A stretch of DNA of 64,000 nucleotides from positions 60,494 to 124,493 of the forward strand of contig JAURVB010002121.1 in assembly GCA_033002965.1 (NCBI GenBank). Reading direction: 5' to 3'. This document shows, one piece after another, positions 51,501 through 62,947 of the stretch (position 1 is the first letter of the stretch; the number at the start of each line of letters is the position of its first letter). Source of the DNA: Piper betle (taxonomy: Eukaryota > Streptophyta > Magnoliopsida > Piperales > Piperaceae). A model generated the notes under the pieces. The model made no database searches and was not told the origin of the DNA. It saw only the letters and a program-made list of their open reading frames with translations. Position numbers and translations under genes: made by a program.

Positions 51501-52916
51501 GAGAAATATTAGTATGGGCCAAGAAAAAATGCAGATAACTTTTTGCACTCTCCTTTACATGGTATAAATGTGAATCTAGGTACCACAGATGACCACGGTT
51601 CATTATGGGTCAAAGTCTTCTAGAAGGTAGTTAAAGGCTCAGAGAGAGTTTGCTCCTGATTCAGATCTTGATCATTGGGATGGAAAGCAATCATTTGTTG
51701 GCCTTGACATCAACCCTCATGTTGATTACTGTCAACCAAAATTCCATTCAGGTGGATCAACCACCAGGCCCATGAATGGACCACAAGGATATGTAAAAAC
51801 CAATGTCCTGAACTTTAATTCTCAAGGATGCGGCCTCAAGTTGAGTGAGAAATCTGAGTCTTTGAAGCATATTTCTCGAAGTTTGAAATCAGAAGGCAGA
51901 TTCAATGCTGGTTTTGTCAAGTTAGAGAGGAATTTGAGAGCTGATGTACTTTTGGATAACCAATTCGGCATTTCAAGTGCACCATTTGAATCCTATACTG
52001 ATCCTTGCACTGGCATTTGTCATACCTTGATTAGAGGACAAAACCGGTGCGAGTCATTGGATTTGCCAAGGATGAAACCCAGGAGTACTTCATATGTTGA
52101 TGTAGTCATGCAACCATCTGGACTGGAGAAGAGGCTTCCGAATTCTGGGTGTAGATGCTCCGCTAGTGAACAATGCAATTTTCATTTCTCTGGGAATGAT
52201 TTACGAACAGTTGATTCATTCACTCGCCATCATCAAGACTTTGGGATGCCATTCAGTAAGTCTCCCAGTTTGACCTTCCATCGCTGCAACAACGATGGCT
52301 TTGGATATAGGGATAAATCTTTATTTTGTGTGGATAATAATTTACCTGTCCTGCAACAGGCTCTGCAAGTGTAGATAACACATCTACTTGTCCAAGTGAT
52401 GAAAGTTCCATTGAATCTTCAGGAGCTCGAGCCACTGAATATTGGTGTACATTGGATTCCGAAAATTCTTTCCATCTATCCGAAAGTCTAGAAGTTTCAG
52501 AAAACCACGAGCAGGCTCAAAAGCAGGGGTACTTGTATGACCTTACAAATGAAGTTGCGTTGGAAAGCCAGAGCTTTAAATAGAATCATGGACCTAAAAT
52601 AATGTCAAGTTCTCTACATCCTCTTGGACAGTTATTTCCAGCCCGAACTTCGGATTTGCCAGTGTCTCCATTGCCATTTCCCCAATCTAGCTGCTTTGCA
52701 ATGAGTTCGATTAATCATGGAATGTTGGAATACCAGTCTTGGTTACAATGCATGCGATTGGATGCAAAGACACAGCATGTAGGGACTTCAAGTCAGAGTC
52801 TTTCTTCTAGATCTAACGGCCAGAACTCCAATCCTATTGGAGAACATGCTGTGTCTATTTTGGGGACCCTATTGCTAGAACAAGTAAGGATGAAATCAAT
52901 GGTTCAGAATGTATAA
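48511..52916 (+). pseudogene. Decayed NST1-like (stress response protein NST1-like) gene
   Basis: Successive exons match, in order, a large plant nuclear protein family often labelled 'stress response protein NST1-like': about 48511-48732 (ERELLYPNACGG; CETLVDYWSGLNDESRQSL), 49144-49252 (SFCPHCRKNFMRKFKEVKEL), 49500-49830 (FEWSVGTGEGKSDV; YITLRAW), 50068-50199 (HPEKHAKDPEDARGFLL), 51000-51128 (VERAFREAIARPNAHF), then from 51223 the charged coiled-coil (LLEEEDREKREEE) and the C-terminal region to 52916. Introns are retained, so it is not a retrocopy. Stops break it: TGA shortly after ACGG, TAG at 51313-51315 and several later; the frame also shifts at T5 49692-49696. The N-terminal coding part is mostly missing; a possible first ATG is at 47970 (MPALVRDD). 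Probably non-functional, though part of the damage may be sequencing error. Confidence 0.75.
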
Positions 52917-54900
52917 GACATCTAGACCAAGTAGATAGGATCAGCTACAAAGCATATCACAATGCTCAAGAGTATCGTCTGAGGAGTAACAGATCTATAT
53001 TCTGCTTTTTGTGATACTCCACATTGCTGGACAGATGGGGAAGGCGGTTGAAGGCTTCGACCAGATTGAAAGTTGAACTCTAGTTTAGAAATTAGACTGC
53101 TACCCTCGATTGATGACTTTCGAAGCATTATTCTAAATTGTAGAGGCAAAAAATGAATATGAAGGATATATACATACAAGAAAGATGATATTTTTAGAAA
53201 TAAATAATCACCGTTACCAAGTGTCAAGTAAGCAGTTGCGATTGTGATCTTCATTGAAGTACAAAAAATATGGCAGCTGTTTGTTTCACCGGTTATTTCG
53301 CTTAGGAATTAGGTTGGTTCAAAAAAAAAGTTCGTCACTTCACCTCAAGAATGTAGATTTGTTGTTTGGGATATAAAAACAAAAAGTAAAGATAGACAAA
53401 ACCTTATCTTAAGAGAAAGGAAAAAATCTATTCCTTTTGCTTCGTGCTCGTTCGAAGAGGAATCATTTATACTCCTTTTCTTTTACAAAACGATAAACCT
53501 GGAAGATTCGTGAAACCACGTGGGTTTTTAACTGCTATATGGTTTATGATTTTCATTTGTTCATGCAAAAAGTTGGCATGTGAGTCAGCTTCTATCAAAC
53601 TTTTCCTTTGTATATGTTTATATAGATAATCTATCAACCTGGACGGAGCACCAGCTGTTTGACGCTCTATGGCATAATTCCTCCTTAATAAAATAGGCCC
53701 CAGCCTGCAAGCTAGGTGGCCAGCGGCTGGACTCTGCAAATTTTGAGAGAGATATGGAAATAGACAAGTGGCTCCTCCAGTTTAGGATAAGGAGTAATTT
53801 TAATCAAGTTTATACTAACTAAAAGCTGTGTCTATATATTCTGGGTGGTGTAAGTGAAATTAAATGTAAATAAATTATATGTGATTAAAGCTGATTTATT
53901 TTCGAAGCTCAAAATATTTTGGGCCCAAATAAAAGGTGACTGGGGAGCCTACTCCGAAAAGTTCCGGCCGAATTTAAAGGGAATTATTAAGGTGAGCGTA
54001 ATTGAAAATATTTTCTCAAGAAGAGCAAAGCTACTGGCTACCGAACTTCTCATATATATTTACTTTTGAAAAAAATTGATTTTACTTTCCAAAAAAAGAA
54101 GAAAAATTGATATTCGTCATCACCTTTTACATTGCCGGTTAATAACATATATAAAATTTTGATTACGTGCTTAAATAAGATATTTGATTACATGCGGTCT
54201 ATGGGTTATAAACAAAATGTGAGTTGTTGCTATTTTAATATTGACCCAAATGCTAAAAATTGATAAGACTTGTCAGGTAATGCTGTCTTATTAACACTTA
54301 CTACTTACTACACGCTAATCAGTCGAACTAGATAATAATATATTAATTTGTGGGCTGGGTGGAAACGAGTATCGGCAACCGCTTGTACTTTAGGTACTCA
54401 CAGCTTTTGCCTTATGATCGAAGGGGCAGCATCCACCTTCCCACAAGTTCTTAGAGATTTTCTTCAACGTGCACTTGTTAAATGTTAAATCTAATTCATA
54501 TATAGAATCTTGTAGATAACCGTTGATTTTATGTCAATTTTGTATATGTAAATTGTGATATTATTTAATTATATATCTAATATATTAATAAAGATGTATT
54601 TCTACACCACACAATTACATCACTGGTATCAGCTTGATTGCTGCTGTCCACAGCATGAGAATCTTGAACGATTGAACATAAAATTGTTAAAAGAAAAACA
54701 AATGAGCAGCTGATAGTTGGTATCATTTAACTAGCATTGTTACACATTCATAAACTACATACATCACAAGCAATCTCATGCTATTATGAACTTATAGCCT
54801 CGAGAAATTTCGTCACAAGCCTGCACTATTATATACGGCTTCTATTTGCATATACATGCAAAATACCATAACATTCTTCAACATGGGAGCCATGAATTCT
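52917..54900. other. Intergenic
   Basis: No recognisable gene. Open frames at 52922-53254 and 53444-53739 have no domain. Confidence 0.4.
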
Positions 54901-55290
54901 TCATCTGCTTAAAAGAGGGAACCAACTTTCTTGCAAGGAAGACTGGTAGGAAACCATGAAGAGGAGGAAAAGCAGCAGCACTCCCATACCCCATGGAGAA
55001 CTCCCGGCTCTGTGAAAGGATTCTCTATCCGGTAGAGGTATGAAGAAGGGGAGCCAGCTCCTCTCCTCGCTTGATAGCCAGTGGACCACCAGGAGGAGAA
55101 CGAGAGGCATCAATAATACGACCAGCTTCAACTGATCAGTCACCCCCTCCATAGCAGACTCGTAGTTCAAGTACCATGACAGACCCAACAGCAAGAACAG
55201 AATGGAAATCAAGAAACAGAGGTGCAATGAAACTGGGGAGGCAGCGGGAGAACCTGGGTAGTACCCATTTCCCTGGTAATCACCAGCCAT
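54901..55290 (-). CDS. Small plant membrane protein of unknown function
   Basis: Single-exon ORF of 129 residues from a good ATG at 55290 (MAGDYQGNGYYPGSP). It has three hydrophobic segments: about 20-40 (LHLCFLISILFLLLGLSWYL), 53-70 (LKLVVLLMPLVLLLVVHWL) and 101-114 (MGVLLLFLLFMVSYQSS). A conserved-looking loop, ESFHRAGSSPWGMG, sits before the last one. The FHRAGSSPWG...SYQSS...WFP pattern recurs in a family of uncharacterised plant transmembrane proteins. Function and membrane are unknown. No frame problem is seen. Confidence 0.8.
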   Translation of the reverse strand: MAGDYQGNGYYPGSPAASPVSLHLCFLISILFLLLGLSWYLNYESAMEGVTDQLKLVVLLMPLVLLLVVHWLSSEERSWLPFFIPLPDRESFHRAGSSPWGMGVLLLFLLFMVSYQSSLQESWFPLLSR

Positions 55291-56922
55291 GGTTTGCTTG
55301 ATGCAATGTTGGTGATACTAGTGCAAGTCTCTAAATAGATGGTAGCTAGAAATGTGGTCCATATGTGAGAAAGGAAAACGAGAGGAGACATACTGCTTTA
55401 CTTAAATAATTGTTTTTGGAGTCTCAGCCGTTGAGCTGTTGTTTGATTGAAAAAGGAGGGACGTGGGATGAAGGATTTGTAGGTGGAGATTCGTGGTGTT
55501 GAAAGATGGCCAGTCCCAGGTCCACCGGAATAAGTCTTTTGCTTTTGCTGTGATAAGTTTTATGACTTTCTTCCCCTTCTTTAACATGCTACTCTTTTGA
55601 CTCGTATAGTATCCACGACCTGTCAAGCTTTCATTAAGAAGTGTGGAGAAGATGGACAAGATTTATACACCCTTCAAGGATTTCATCATCATATTATTTA
55701 AAATTGTATTTTTAAAGTTCATATAAAAAATTCTACATCGATTAAGTGTAATATCAACAATATAATCATTTATCATGAACAATATGTAAATTTTTATTGA
55801 TTGCTCTCACCCTCTCTTTCTCACCTCTTATATATTTTAAGCTCCAAATTGGTTTGCACCAAAGCTTTAATAGCACTGTTCTTTCCGTCTATGATTTCAC
55901 ATCAAATCATTATACTTTCAACCCAATGTGCAGGTTGAACATTCCAAAAAAAAGTTTTTCTCCATATTTTAAAAATGTCTACCAATGGTGATTCGGGGTT
56001 ATTTTCCTTCTCATTCATGACCAATTACAACCATTACAGCATCTAAAGATGCTCATAGGAGTGACATAAAATACTCGTACGTTGGATATGCGGTGATTGT
56101 CTTATCGGGCTGTTAAAGTCGTGGGGCGAGGAAAAGCAACTGAGCCGTATCCATCGGACCATATCCAGACCCATTCAAACACATGTAATGCAGTACTTTA
56201 TATGATCAGCTCCATGGAAAAGGTTTCTCATTAAAAGAAGAATTGAATTTGCATTTTCATATTCTCTTCCACCCAATTGAATTTGCATACTGCATCGACG
56301 GCAGCGGCATCAGAAATATTCATCTTTGTATCAACTTGAGTTGATGTAATTGAGCAAAATTAGGAAAGACTCGTTTCTTTTTCAAAGCAAAACTCAGTGA
56401 GTCTGAACAAAACTAAGTATATATTTTGGTAAAGAGTCCAAATTTATTTAAGACCTAATATTTAAGAAGGCCTGCAAGGCCCGCTAAAATGATAATATGC
56501 AAGCATTTATTCACATGAAAATTTCTAAATTGCCATTTGCTTGTGGTTACAAAATTTAATAAAGATTTAGAGTTTCAAAAAGCGAAAAGAAAAGAAATTT
56601 TGTCCTCACCGTGAAAATCTTACAGCTTGATCTGTCGAACCAACAAAAAGCTTCGCAGTAAAAAATTGAATGCATGAAGCAAACCAAGGGGTGACCTCAA
56701 GCAGGCCAAGTCAAGCCCTTTGCTTTGCTCGTGAGCTAGCCAACTATTTTTGCTGTATCTGGATCCCTCATTCCCTAGCCTGACTACATGCCTCGTTATT
56801 ATAAATATGAGAAGGGTTGAGGTGCAGGAGGGGCAGAATTTTACCCTACACTTTGATATGAGCCGTTCAATTAGATCCATTGTTTTAAAAAAAAAAAAAC
56901 TTTTCCCCAAAGGCACCACAAG
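55291..56922. other. Intergenic; promoter remnant of the broken viroplasmin-like gene near its end
   Basis: AT-rich with no supported gene. ATTATAAATATGAGAAGGGTTGAGG at about 56797 includes a TATA box followed by AGGGTTGAGG, which resembles TATTTAAAGGTTGAGG upstream of the intact paralogue at 61434. The two genes may therefore share promoter ancestry. Confidence 0.4.
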
Positions 56923-57450
56923 GCCGCGTGGTTACAAATGTGATTGTGTGGCCTTATGGGTAGTACGCCCAGATCTAGATTTGGCTGCCATTAGTCAAGT
57001 TCGTTTGCCGCGAGCAGATCTGGCTGTCCCAGTCAAATTTCGTCTGACACGTGAAGGTCAGATCTGGTCTCCCCGCCCCAATAGGCACAGGTTGATAATT
57101 AACAAAAACAATGGTCCGAGGCTAAGGCACAGGTCGACATGTACCCTAAGAACGGGTACTAAAGGGTGAAGCCTGCTGATGACAAGTGATATTTTACGTC
57201 AGACATTTATCGTCAGATATCTTTCATCGCTGATTTTATTTTCAATAGTTTTATTTTTGCTAATTAAATACGTGTTCTTCTTTGTTTAATTAGCCGCTAT
57301 GTGGTGTACGAGGGTAAGAATCCTGGGGTGTACGATCAATGGTTCGATGCTCACCCGCAAGTTGCAGGTACCCAGATAACAGCTTCGAGAGAATCAAAGA
57401 GGGCAAACGAGGCAAAATGTCTTTTTAACGATTACAATTCCCAGAAGTGA
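56923..57450 (+). pseudogene. Broken viroplasmin-like / RNase H1 N-domain gene
   Basis: Paralogue of the gene at 61514-62947. The exon-2 equivalent (56923 to about 57185) starts like it (GYKCDCV), is interrupted by about 150 bp of unrelated sequence (about 56954-57107), then resumes with QWSEAKAQVDMYPKNGY and a TAA stop at 57160-57162. The exon-3 equivalent (57294-57450) reads RYVVYEGKNPGVYDQWFDAHPQVAG, then needs two frame changes before ending LFNDYNSQK. The motif YVVxxGxxPGxYxxWxxAxxQVxxYPxNxF is the viroplasmin domain, named for a caulimovirus protein but also found at the N-terminus of eukaryotic RNase H1. Not functional as it stands. Confidence 0.8.
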
Positions 57451-57834
57451 AGGAGTAGATGTCCCTGCCGCCGATATATCTAATAATAGCTGCATGTTTC
57501 CTTTAGTATTATGCCCGGTGGTGTTTCTGCTTTCTTCTGTCTGTCGATCATGAGATCATGACTGAATGACTTTGCTTTAATGCGTCTGGTATTGTGTCTA
57601 AGCGTGTGGTGATATTTTTGTTATCTCAAATCTAAAATACTATTAAGCTAGCATTTGTTTGATGTTCTCCCCAGTTGTGGCTTCTTATTGGTGTTGACGA
57701 CGTGTAATTCAATCTACCTTGTGCCGACCTTGAATGGGATCATGATTGCCCAGTGGACCATTTACCATGACACAGGAGTAATCACGATGCTTAGCTGATC
57801 TATTCTGGGGGTATTTAAGTATGAGAGTCTAAAC

Positions 57835-58617
57835 CATGGTTGCATAAATCGGAATCGGAATCGGAATCGGTTTTCCAGTGAATCGGAATCGGAATCGGAA
57901 TCGGTCTGAATCGGCCAGGAATCGGTTCAGTTGAATCGGTCCAAATTAATTTAATCAGTTATATATAATAATTTGACAATTTATAATATAAATATATTAA
58001 AATTAAGTATTGATGTTATTTTGATATTATTCTGTGTATTATAGTTTTTGATATTTTTAAATATTTTTTAAGATTTTTTAAATTATTTCGAATTAATTAT
58101 TATTTTTGACTCGAGTTAGATTCGAGTCAACTTTTAATTACAAGAATGCCACCGTGCGATTTTTACCCCCGCCGCCACCGGCGGCCCGGTCGGCGGCGAG
58201 TCTCGCGGCGGCGATGTCGGAGGATGTCGGCAGCCCGGTCGATGTCGGCAGCCCGGCCGGACGAACCGTCGGCGGCCCGGAGCCGGCGGCGGAGTCGGCG
58301 GCGATTCGTGCGTGCCCGATTCGGTCCGGCCACGGGTGGGCGGCGACGTTGCGAGGTCGGCGGCGAGGTCGGCAGCCCGGTCGGCGGCGAGCGCGGAGTC
58401 GGGGCCGCACGGCGGAGGTGGAAACCGGGCGGCGGCGGGCGGACGAGCGGCGGCGGTGTCAGGGGAGCGGGTTTGATTTTAGGTTTTTAAAATCCAAATT
58501 ACCATTTTACCCATGCTTAAATAATTTAATAAAAATCATACCTAGGGTATTTTGGTAATTTCCCAAAAACCGATTCCGATTTAAATCGGTCGGAATCAGC
58601 CGATTTCTGCAACACTG
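57835..58617. mobile_element. Non-autonomous hAT element (783 bp) with 8-bp target duplication
   Basis: The ends are CATGGTTGCATAAATCGG and (reverse-complemented) CAGTGTTGCAGAAATCGG, matching at 14 of 18 positions, with the CA start usual for hAT. The 8-mer GTCTAAAC flanks both sides (57827-57834 and 58618-58625). Subterminal arrays of AATCGG/CCGATT lie at 57853-57945 and 58568-58606. Inside are a T-rich tract, a GACTCGA...TCGAGTC stem-loop (about 58110-58131), a GC-rich block (about 58150-58470) and an inverted pair AAATTACCATTTTACCC / GGGTATTTTGGTAATTT. No transposase is present. The long ORFs across the GC block are by-products of its composition. Confidence 0.9.
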
Positions 58618-58625
58618 GTCTAAAC

Positions 58626-59823
58626 CAGCTAGAATATACACATTCGTCTCAATGAAGATAAGCTTTGGTCTCTTGTATTGGAAGGTTGATTACCATGTAT
58701 CTTAAACGGTCATTAATTTTGATTCAAAATTTGACTTGTTTCGATTGAGTTGCCTTTTATTAATATTTAGATATAACTGATTGAGTTTAAAGGATAATTA
58801 CTTTTCAAAAAAAGTAGAAAAACCATAAGATATTATCTCACTACGCCGCTAATTCTACTGATCAGTGTAATCATGCTTTGATAAAAATGCATTATGCACC
58901 TTTTCTTACTTTTCAATTGAAGACAGTTAATTACCAAGTGTAGTCCCAAATTTATGGGGATACGCTTGATTCTTCTATCAGCAGTCTTCTACTCAAGCAG
59001 TGTTTAAGATGAGGAACAGATGGCCTTGGCCAATATGCGGCCATTTTCCCATTTATTCTCACCTTTTTATTATTGCTAAGTATGAGAAAATTGGAACCTT
59101 TTTTCCTCACATAAAATGAGGGCTTACTTGGGCACTTTTCGAAAATATTTCATCATTGTCAATTTTATTATTCCATAAAGAGAAATTAAAAAAAGAATAA
59201 AAAGTGAAAAAAATAAAAAAATATTATTGCAAGCAGACTATGCCATATAAAACCCCTTAAAAAAAATGAGCACTAACAATCGATCCTTGAATAAGTTTTC
59301 TTAAAAGAATGAGTGTTGGAATATATATCCCACATTGAAGGAAATCATGGATAAAGATTAATATATATTTAAAAAGATAAATCTTTTTAAGGTGACTAGT
59401 TATTTTAAGTTAAGTGGCTCATTCCCCACACTTCAACAAAATATATATTGGTAAATCCATAATATAAAACCCTAAAAAGAATATATAGAGTGAAAATCTT
59501 AAAAGGACTGAATTCAGGGCCAATATCATGAAATTGCAAATATACTTACATATGGAATTCTTAGATAGAATCCTAATATATTATTATCATAAACAAAGTA
59601 GAGATGGAAGAAGTTTGATTAATTATCTTAATCAAATAAAATTTTGGGAAGCCACAAAAAAAAAAGCCTGCTTAAAAGCCCACCAATGAAAAACTTCCAC
59701 GTCATTTAACCCGGAAAGTGAGTTACCCTTACGTGCGGAACAGATTGATAGACGTCGTTAACTTCACGTGAAGGTCCATTAGACAGTGTATCCTATTTTT
59801 GAAAACAGAAGACCTATCACTGT
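58626..59823. other. Intergenic with LTR-like sequence
   Basis: AT-rich. TGTTGGAATATATATCCCACATTGAAGG at about 59313 has the look of a copia LTR start, but I could not find a matching 3' end or target duplication. No gene is supported. Confidence 0.35.
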
Positions 59824-60394
59824 CTACAGCTCAAGTATTTGTAGATGATGCACTCGTTCCTTCTCCAATTCAGGGATGAACTCTTTCGCAGCCCCACAAG
59901 TGCAAATAGGAACGCTACAGTAGGTACCCAACTCATCACATAACGACTTGAATTTTGTGCAGTAAGCCGCAACGGACAACATTCCTGCTGCAACACTCTT
60001 TAGTGCAACATTCCTTGCAAAATCTGTCCCGGAGATCATTCCACATGTCGTAGACAGTCTCTGCATAGGATAGGCGACACTTTCATGAAAGGCCTTCGAC
60101 AAAGAGTTGAAGATCCATTACATCACCACGGAGTAACACTTTTCCCACGCTGCTGCAGCAGGGAAGTGGGAAGGATCCATCCACAAAGCCGACTTTGGTC
60201 TTGGCTCGCAATGCACTAGACATGGCACGAGACCAAGCGCCATAATTTTCCCCCGTCACGAGACATGTGAACAGTACACTGCCACGATTGTAAATTGTAC
60301 CAAGAAAACAAGGAGAATAGGAATCGACCGTGGTTTTGATAGACTCCGCCACGAAGAAAAATTGAAAGATGGAGAAGTAAGCAAACCTCGACAT
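59824..60394 (-). mobile_element. Copia retrotransposon gag fragment
   Basis: The minus strand encodes the N-terminus of a plant Ty1/copia gag: GSVLFTCLVTGENYGAWSRA and SALRAKTKVGFVDGSF, then in a shifted frame LSVAAYCTKFKSLCDELGTY, followed by CTCGAAKE. It contains at least one stop and a frameshift near 60190. No zinc knuckle, protease, integrase or reverse transcriptase follows, so it is a truncated relic. Confidence 0.85.
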
Positions 60395-61433
60395 CGGGAT
60401 TTTGATGCCTTATAGAACAAACATGATACCGGTCTTGACTAGGTAAACAAAAGGACAACTGCAAATATACAAAATCACGGATATTAAGTTGTAACAGTAG
60501 ACATCATGTTTATCATCTTCGGAGCATCGGTTATCTCTGACCTACAAGTTTTGCTTAACATACATTCAAGCAGGAGCAAAAAAACCAAGAAACTAGTTTT
60601 GCTAGCTAGCATTTGAATGTGTAGGGCCGCATCGATATCGTCGACGGTGGAGAGGGGGCAGTCGCCAAGACCATCCTATCCCTCCCCATGTTTGTGCTTC
60701 AAGTGGAAGTCGTCGGCCCAGAGACGAGGATGGTGTAGGAGAAGAGCTTCTGCTCACGCGCAGCAATCTCTCCAAGTCCACTTCTTGCTATTGCCCAACT
60801 AAACACTCGATTTCATCAGCAGAAATAATGACAAGAGCCGCCTGGATCCTTCAAAATTCACAGAAGCAGAAAGAACATAGCTATAGACAATCCTACTTGA
60901 TTGTGAATGAGAGCTGAAGGGCTTGACGAGGGTGTCAAGGAAGAGCTTCCCATGTTTCCTAGTGAGGGGCGACAAATAGGATGGTGGTCAATCAAAGTAG
61001 AAATGGGAATCGGAGGCTCAATTAGGAAGGAAGAAGGGGAGAGAAGAGGAGATGTGCTGTCGGGGAGGGTTAGCCTATGATCGCCTCCGGTGGCGGTGGC
61101 GGAGGCGACGGCGGGTGTGGCGGTGGATGAAGGGGTTGGTGTAAGGAACCGGGAGGTTGAACAAGGCGGGCGGCAATAGGATGTTGGCGGGAAGGTGAAC
61201 AAAGAACGGCCCATATATGGAAAGATGCCGTCAAAACGCCCTTTGACGGCGTTGTCACAACTAACTATCCACATCTCCCTCAATCCATAAGCATACTCGC
61301 CAGATAACCAGGCATCTTCCTTAATTGCTAAGTATACTTCCTAGATAATCCTGACACGGCAGTTTTTCATTGGTGACAAAATGTTTTCCATCAATCAAAG
61401 GCTTGCAACCCTATCTGTACCACCACGTTCTCT
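60395..61433. other. Intergenic
   Basis: Contains a minus-strand open frame at 60858-61283 (141 codons, Ser/Pro/Thr-rich, GC-rich part 61080-61160) that I do not recognise and do not support as a gene. Confidence 0.4.
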
Positions 61434-61440
61434 TATTTAA
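61434..61440 (+). promoter_or_regulatory. Probable TATA box of the viroplasmin-like gene
   Basis: TATTTAA, 74 bp upstream of ATG 61514; a similar arrangement precedes the broken paralogue. Confidence 0.45.
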
Positions 61441-61513
61441 AGGTTGAGGCTTCACTTTTTCCGACTGGTTCCTCACTTCCATCGTCTCATTCTTTCCTTG
61501 CGTGCTTCTAAAA

Positions 61514-62947
61514 ATGTCTGACAGGAGATCATACCATGGATCTGGGTCCAAAAAGGAAGGGTAAACACTCTTCTCTACGGCCTTTTTAGTTGGTATTCAT
61601 TTACCCGGTGTGTTTTGATGATCTCTTGTACACCATTAGTCTGTATACCCATATTATGATTTTTTTGCCTAACTTGTTGGATTGGTAGAGTTCTACTTTT
61701 GATTGAATTTCGGTTTCTAGTTTCCGCCCTTAACCTTTTGTTAGTTCCAAAGTTGCGATTTTACTTGAGCTTCGTGTCGATCGGATTCAGTGGGAGTACA
61801 GCTCATTAAATCATATTAAACTTGTTAATTATTTTAAGTTTATTATTAAATCCGATTATTTATAATTTAAATATTCACTAGCAAACCCAAACTAATTTAG
61901 CAAATATGAATCCGATTATATATATAAAAAAATTAATTAAATGACACTATAAAAATTTAAATTAAAAACAATTATCTAAAAAAAAGCTAATACAAAAAAT
62001 AAAAAGTTAAAATATATTTATTTTATATTTAAACACATATTTTGCAAGAAAGTTTAAATTATATTAAATATTATTTCTATAAAAAAATTTATATTATTAA
62101 AATCATGTATTGGTACCAACCCGTTATCAGAAATGAAAACATTGTTATAAAATGGATACCGGATATCTTAAAAACAAAATCCGATTATCTAGATATCAAA
62201 TTCAGTTATTTAACTTTGGCCTGATTGGGTTTTCCGGTACCCAGTCCGACAAGCACCTTGTGTGTTACGGGCTCCTTTTTCATGCATTCACGCACACAAT
62301 TTGATCGACTAGTTTGAATACATATCAATTGATGCCATGCGCTTTTCTTTTACAAAATTGGACGAGTTAATTTTCATAATTAGTAAGGCGAAGAGCACAC
62401 GTACATTGGTGGACGACCTTGGCTTGTCTTTCTGCTATTTTTTTTCAATATCGGTTGATCTTGGGCCTTGGCTTGTCTTACCGTTAATTATGTTCTCCAA
62501 CTGCATTTATCTGAATGTAACAGGCCTCGTGACGGTGATTACATGGTTCACAAGGGGAGGAAGCCAGGCATCTACAAGTCTTGGCCAGACGCGAAGGAAC
62601 AGGTTGACAAGTACCCGAACAACTGTTACGAAAAGGTGAAGCCTCCGGACAATAGGTAATTAAATTGATCTCCAACTCTTGTTTCATCAAATTCAACAAC
62701 CTTAATTGCTGGTTACACCATGTCATGTAAAATGTCCATCTTGTCTAGCCGCTATGTTGTCTACGAGGGGTTGAACCCGGGGGTGTACACGAATTGGAAG
62801 GAAGCTCAAGAGCAAGTTGGAGGGTACCCTGACAACAGCTTTGAGAAAGTGAAGGGCGATAAGGAGGCAAGAAAACGCTTCGAAGACTACCAAAATCAGT
62901 CTTATGGTAACTCTTATAGCTCCGATGGTTGCTCTAGCACCGACTAG
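61514..62947 (+). CDS. Stand-alone protein with two viroplasmin-like (RNase H1 N-terminal) domains
   Basis: Three exons (61514-61560, 62524-62655, 62749-62947) join cleanly to 125 residues. Exon 1 encodes only MSDRRSYHGSGSKKEG. Exon 2 encodes one domain (DYMVHKGRKPGIYKSWPDAK, then EQVDKYPNNCYEKVK) and exon 3 a second (RYVVYEGLNPGVYTNWKEAQ, then EQVGGYPDNSFEKVK), followed by a polar Ser-rich tail. In eukaryotic RNase H1 this small alpha/beta fold binds RNA:DNA hybrid or double-stranded RNA and raises processivity. Here there is no catalytic RNase H domain, so a nucleic-acid-binding role is an inference. Each domain has its own exon, suggesting origin by exon duplication. A broken paralogue lies about 4.5 kb upstream. 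Confidence 0.85.

Noticed and set aside
58106..58558. 150-codon ORF and opposing frames
   Set aside because: They come from the GC-rich block of the second hAT element; the translation is low complexity.
59313..59700. Possible copia LTR start (TGTTGGAATATATATCCC)
   Set aside because: No matching CA end or 5-bp duplication could be found, so it is noted but not listed as an element.
60858..61283. 141-codon Ser/Pro/Thr-rich minus-strand ORF
   Set aside because: No recognisable domain, simple composition, and no supporting splice or promoter signals; could be chance.
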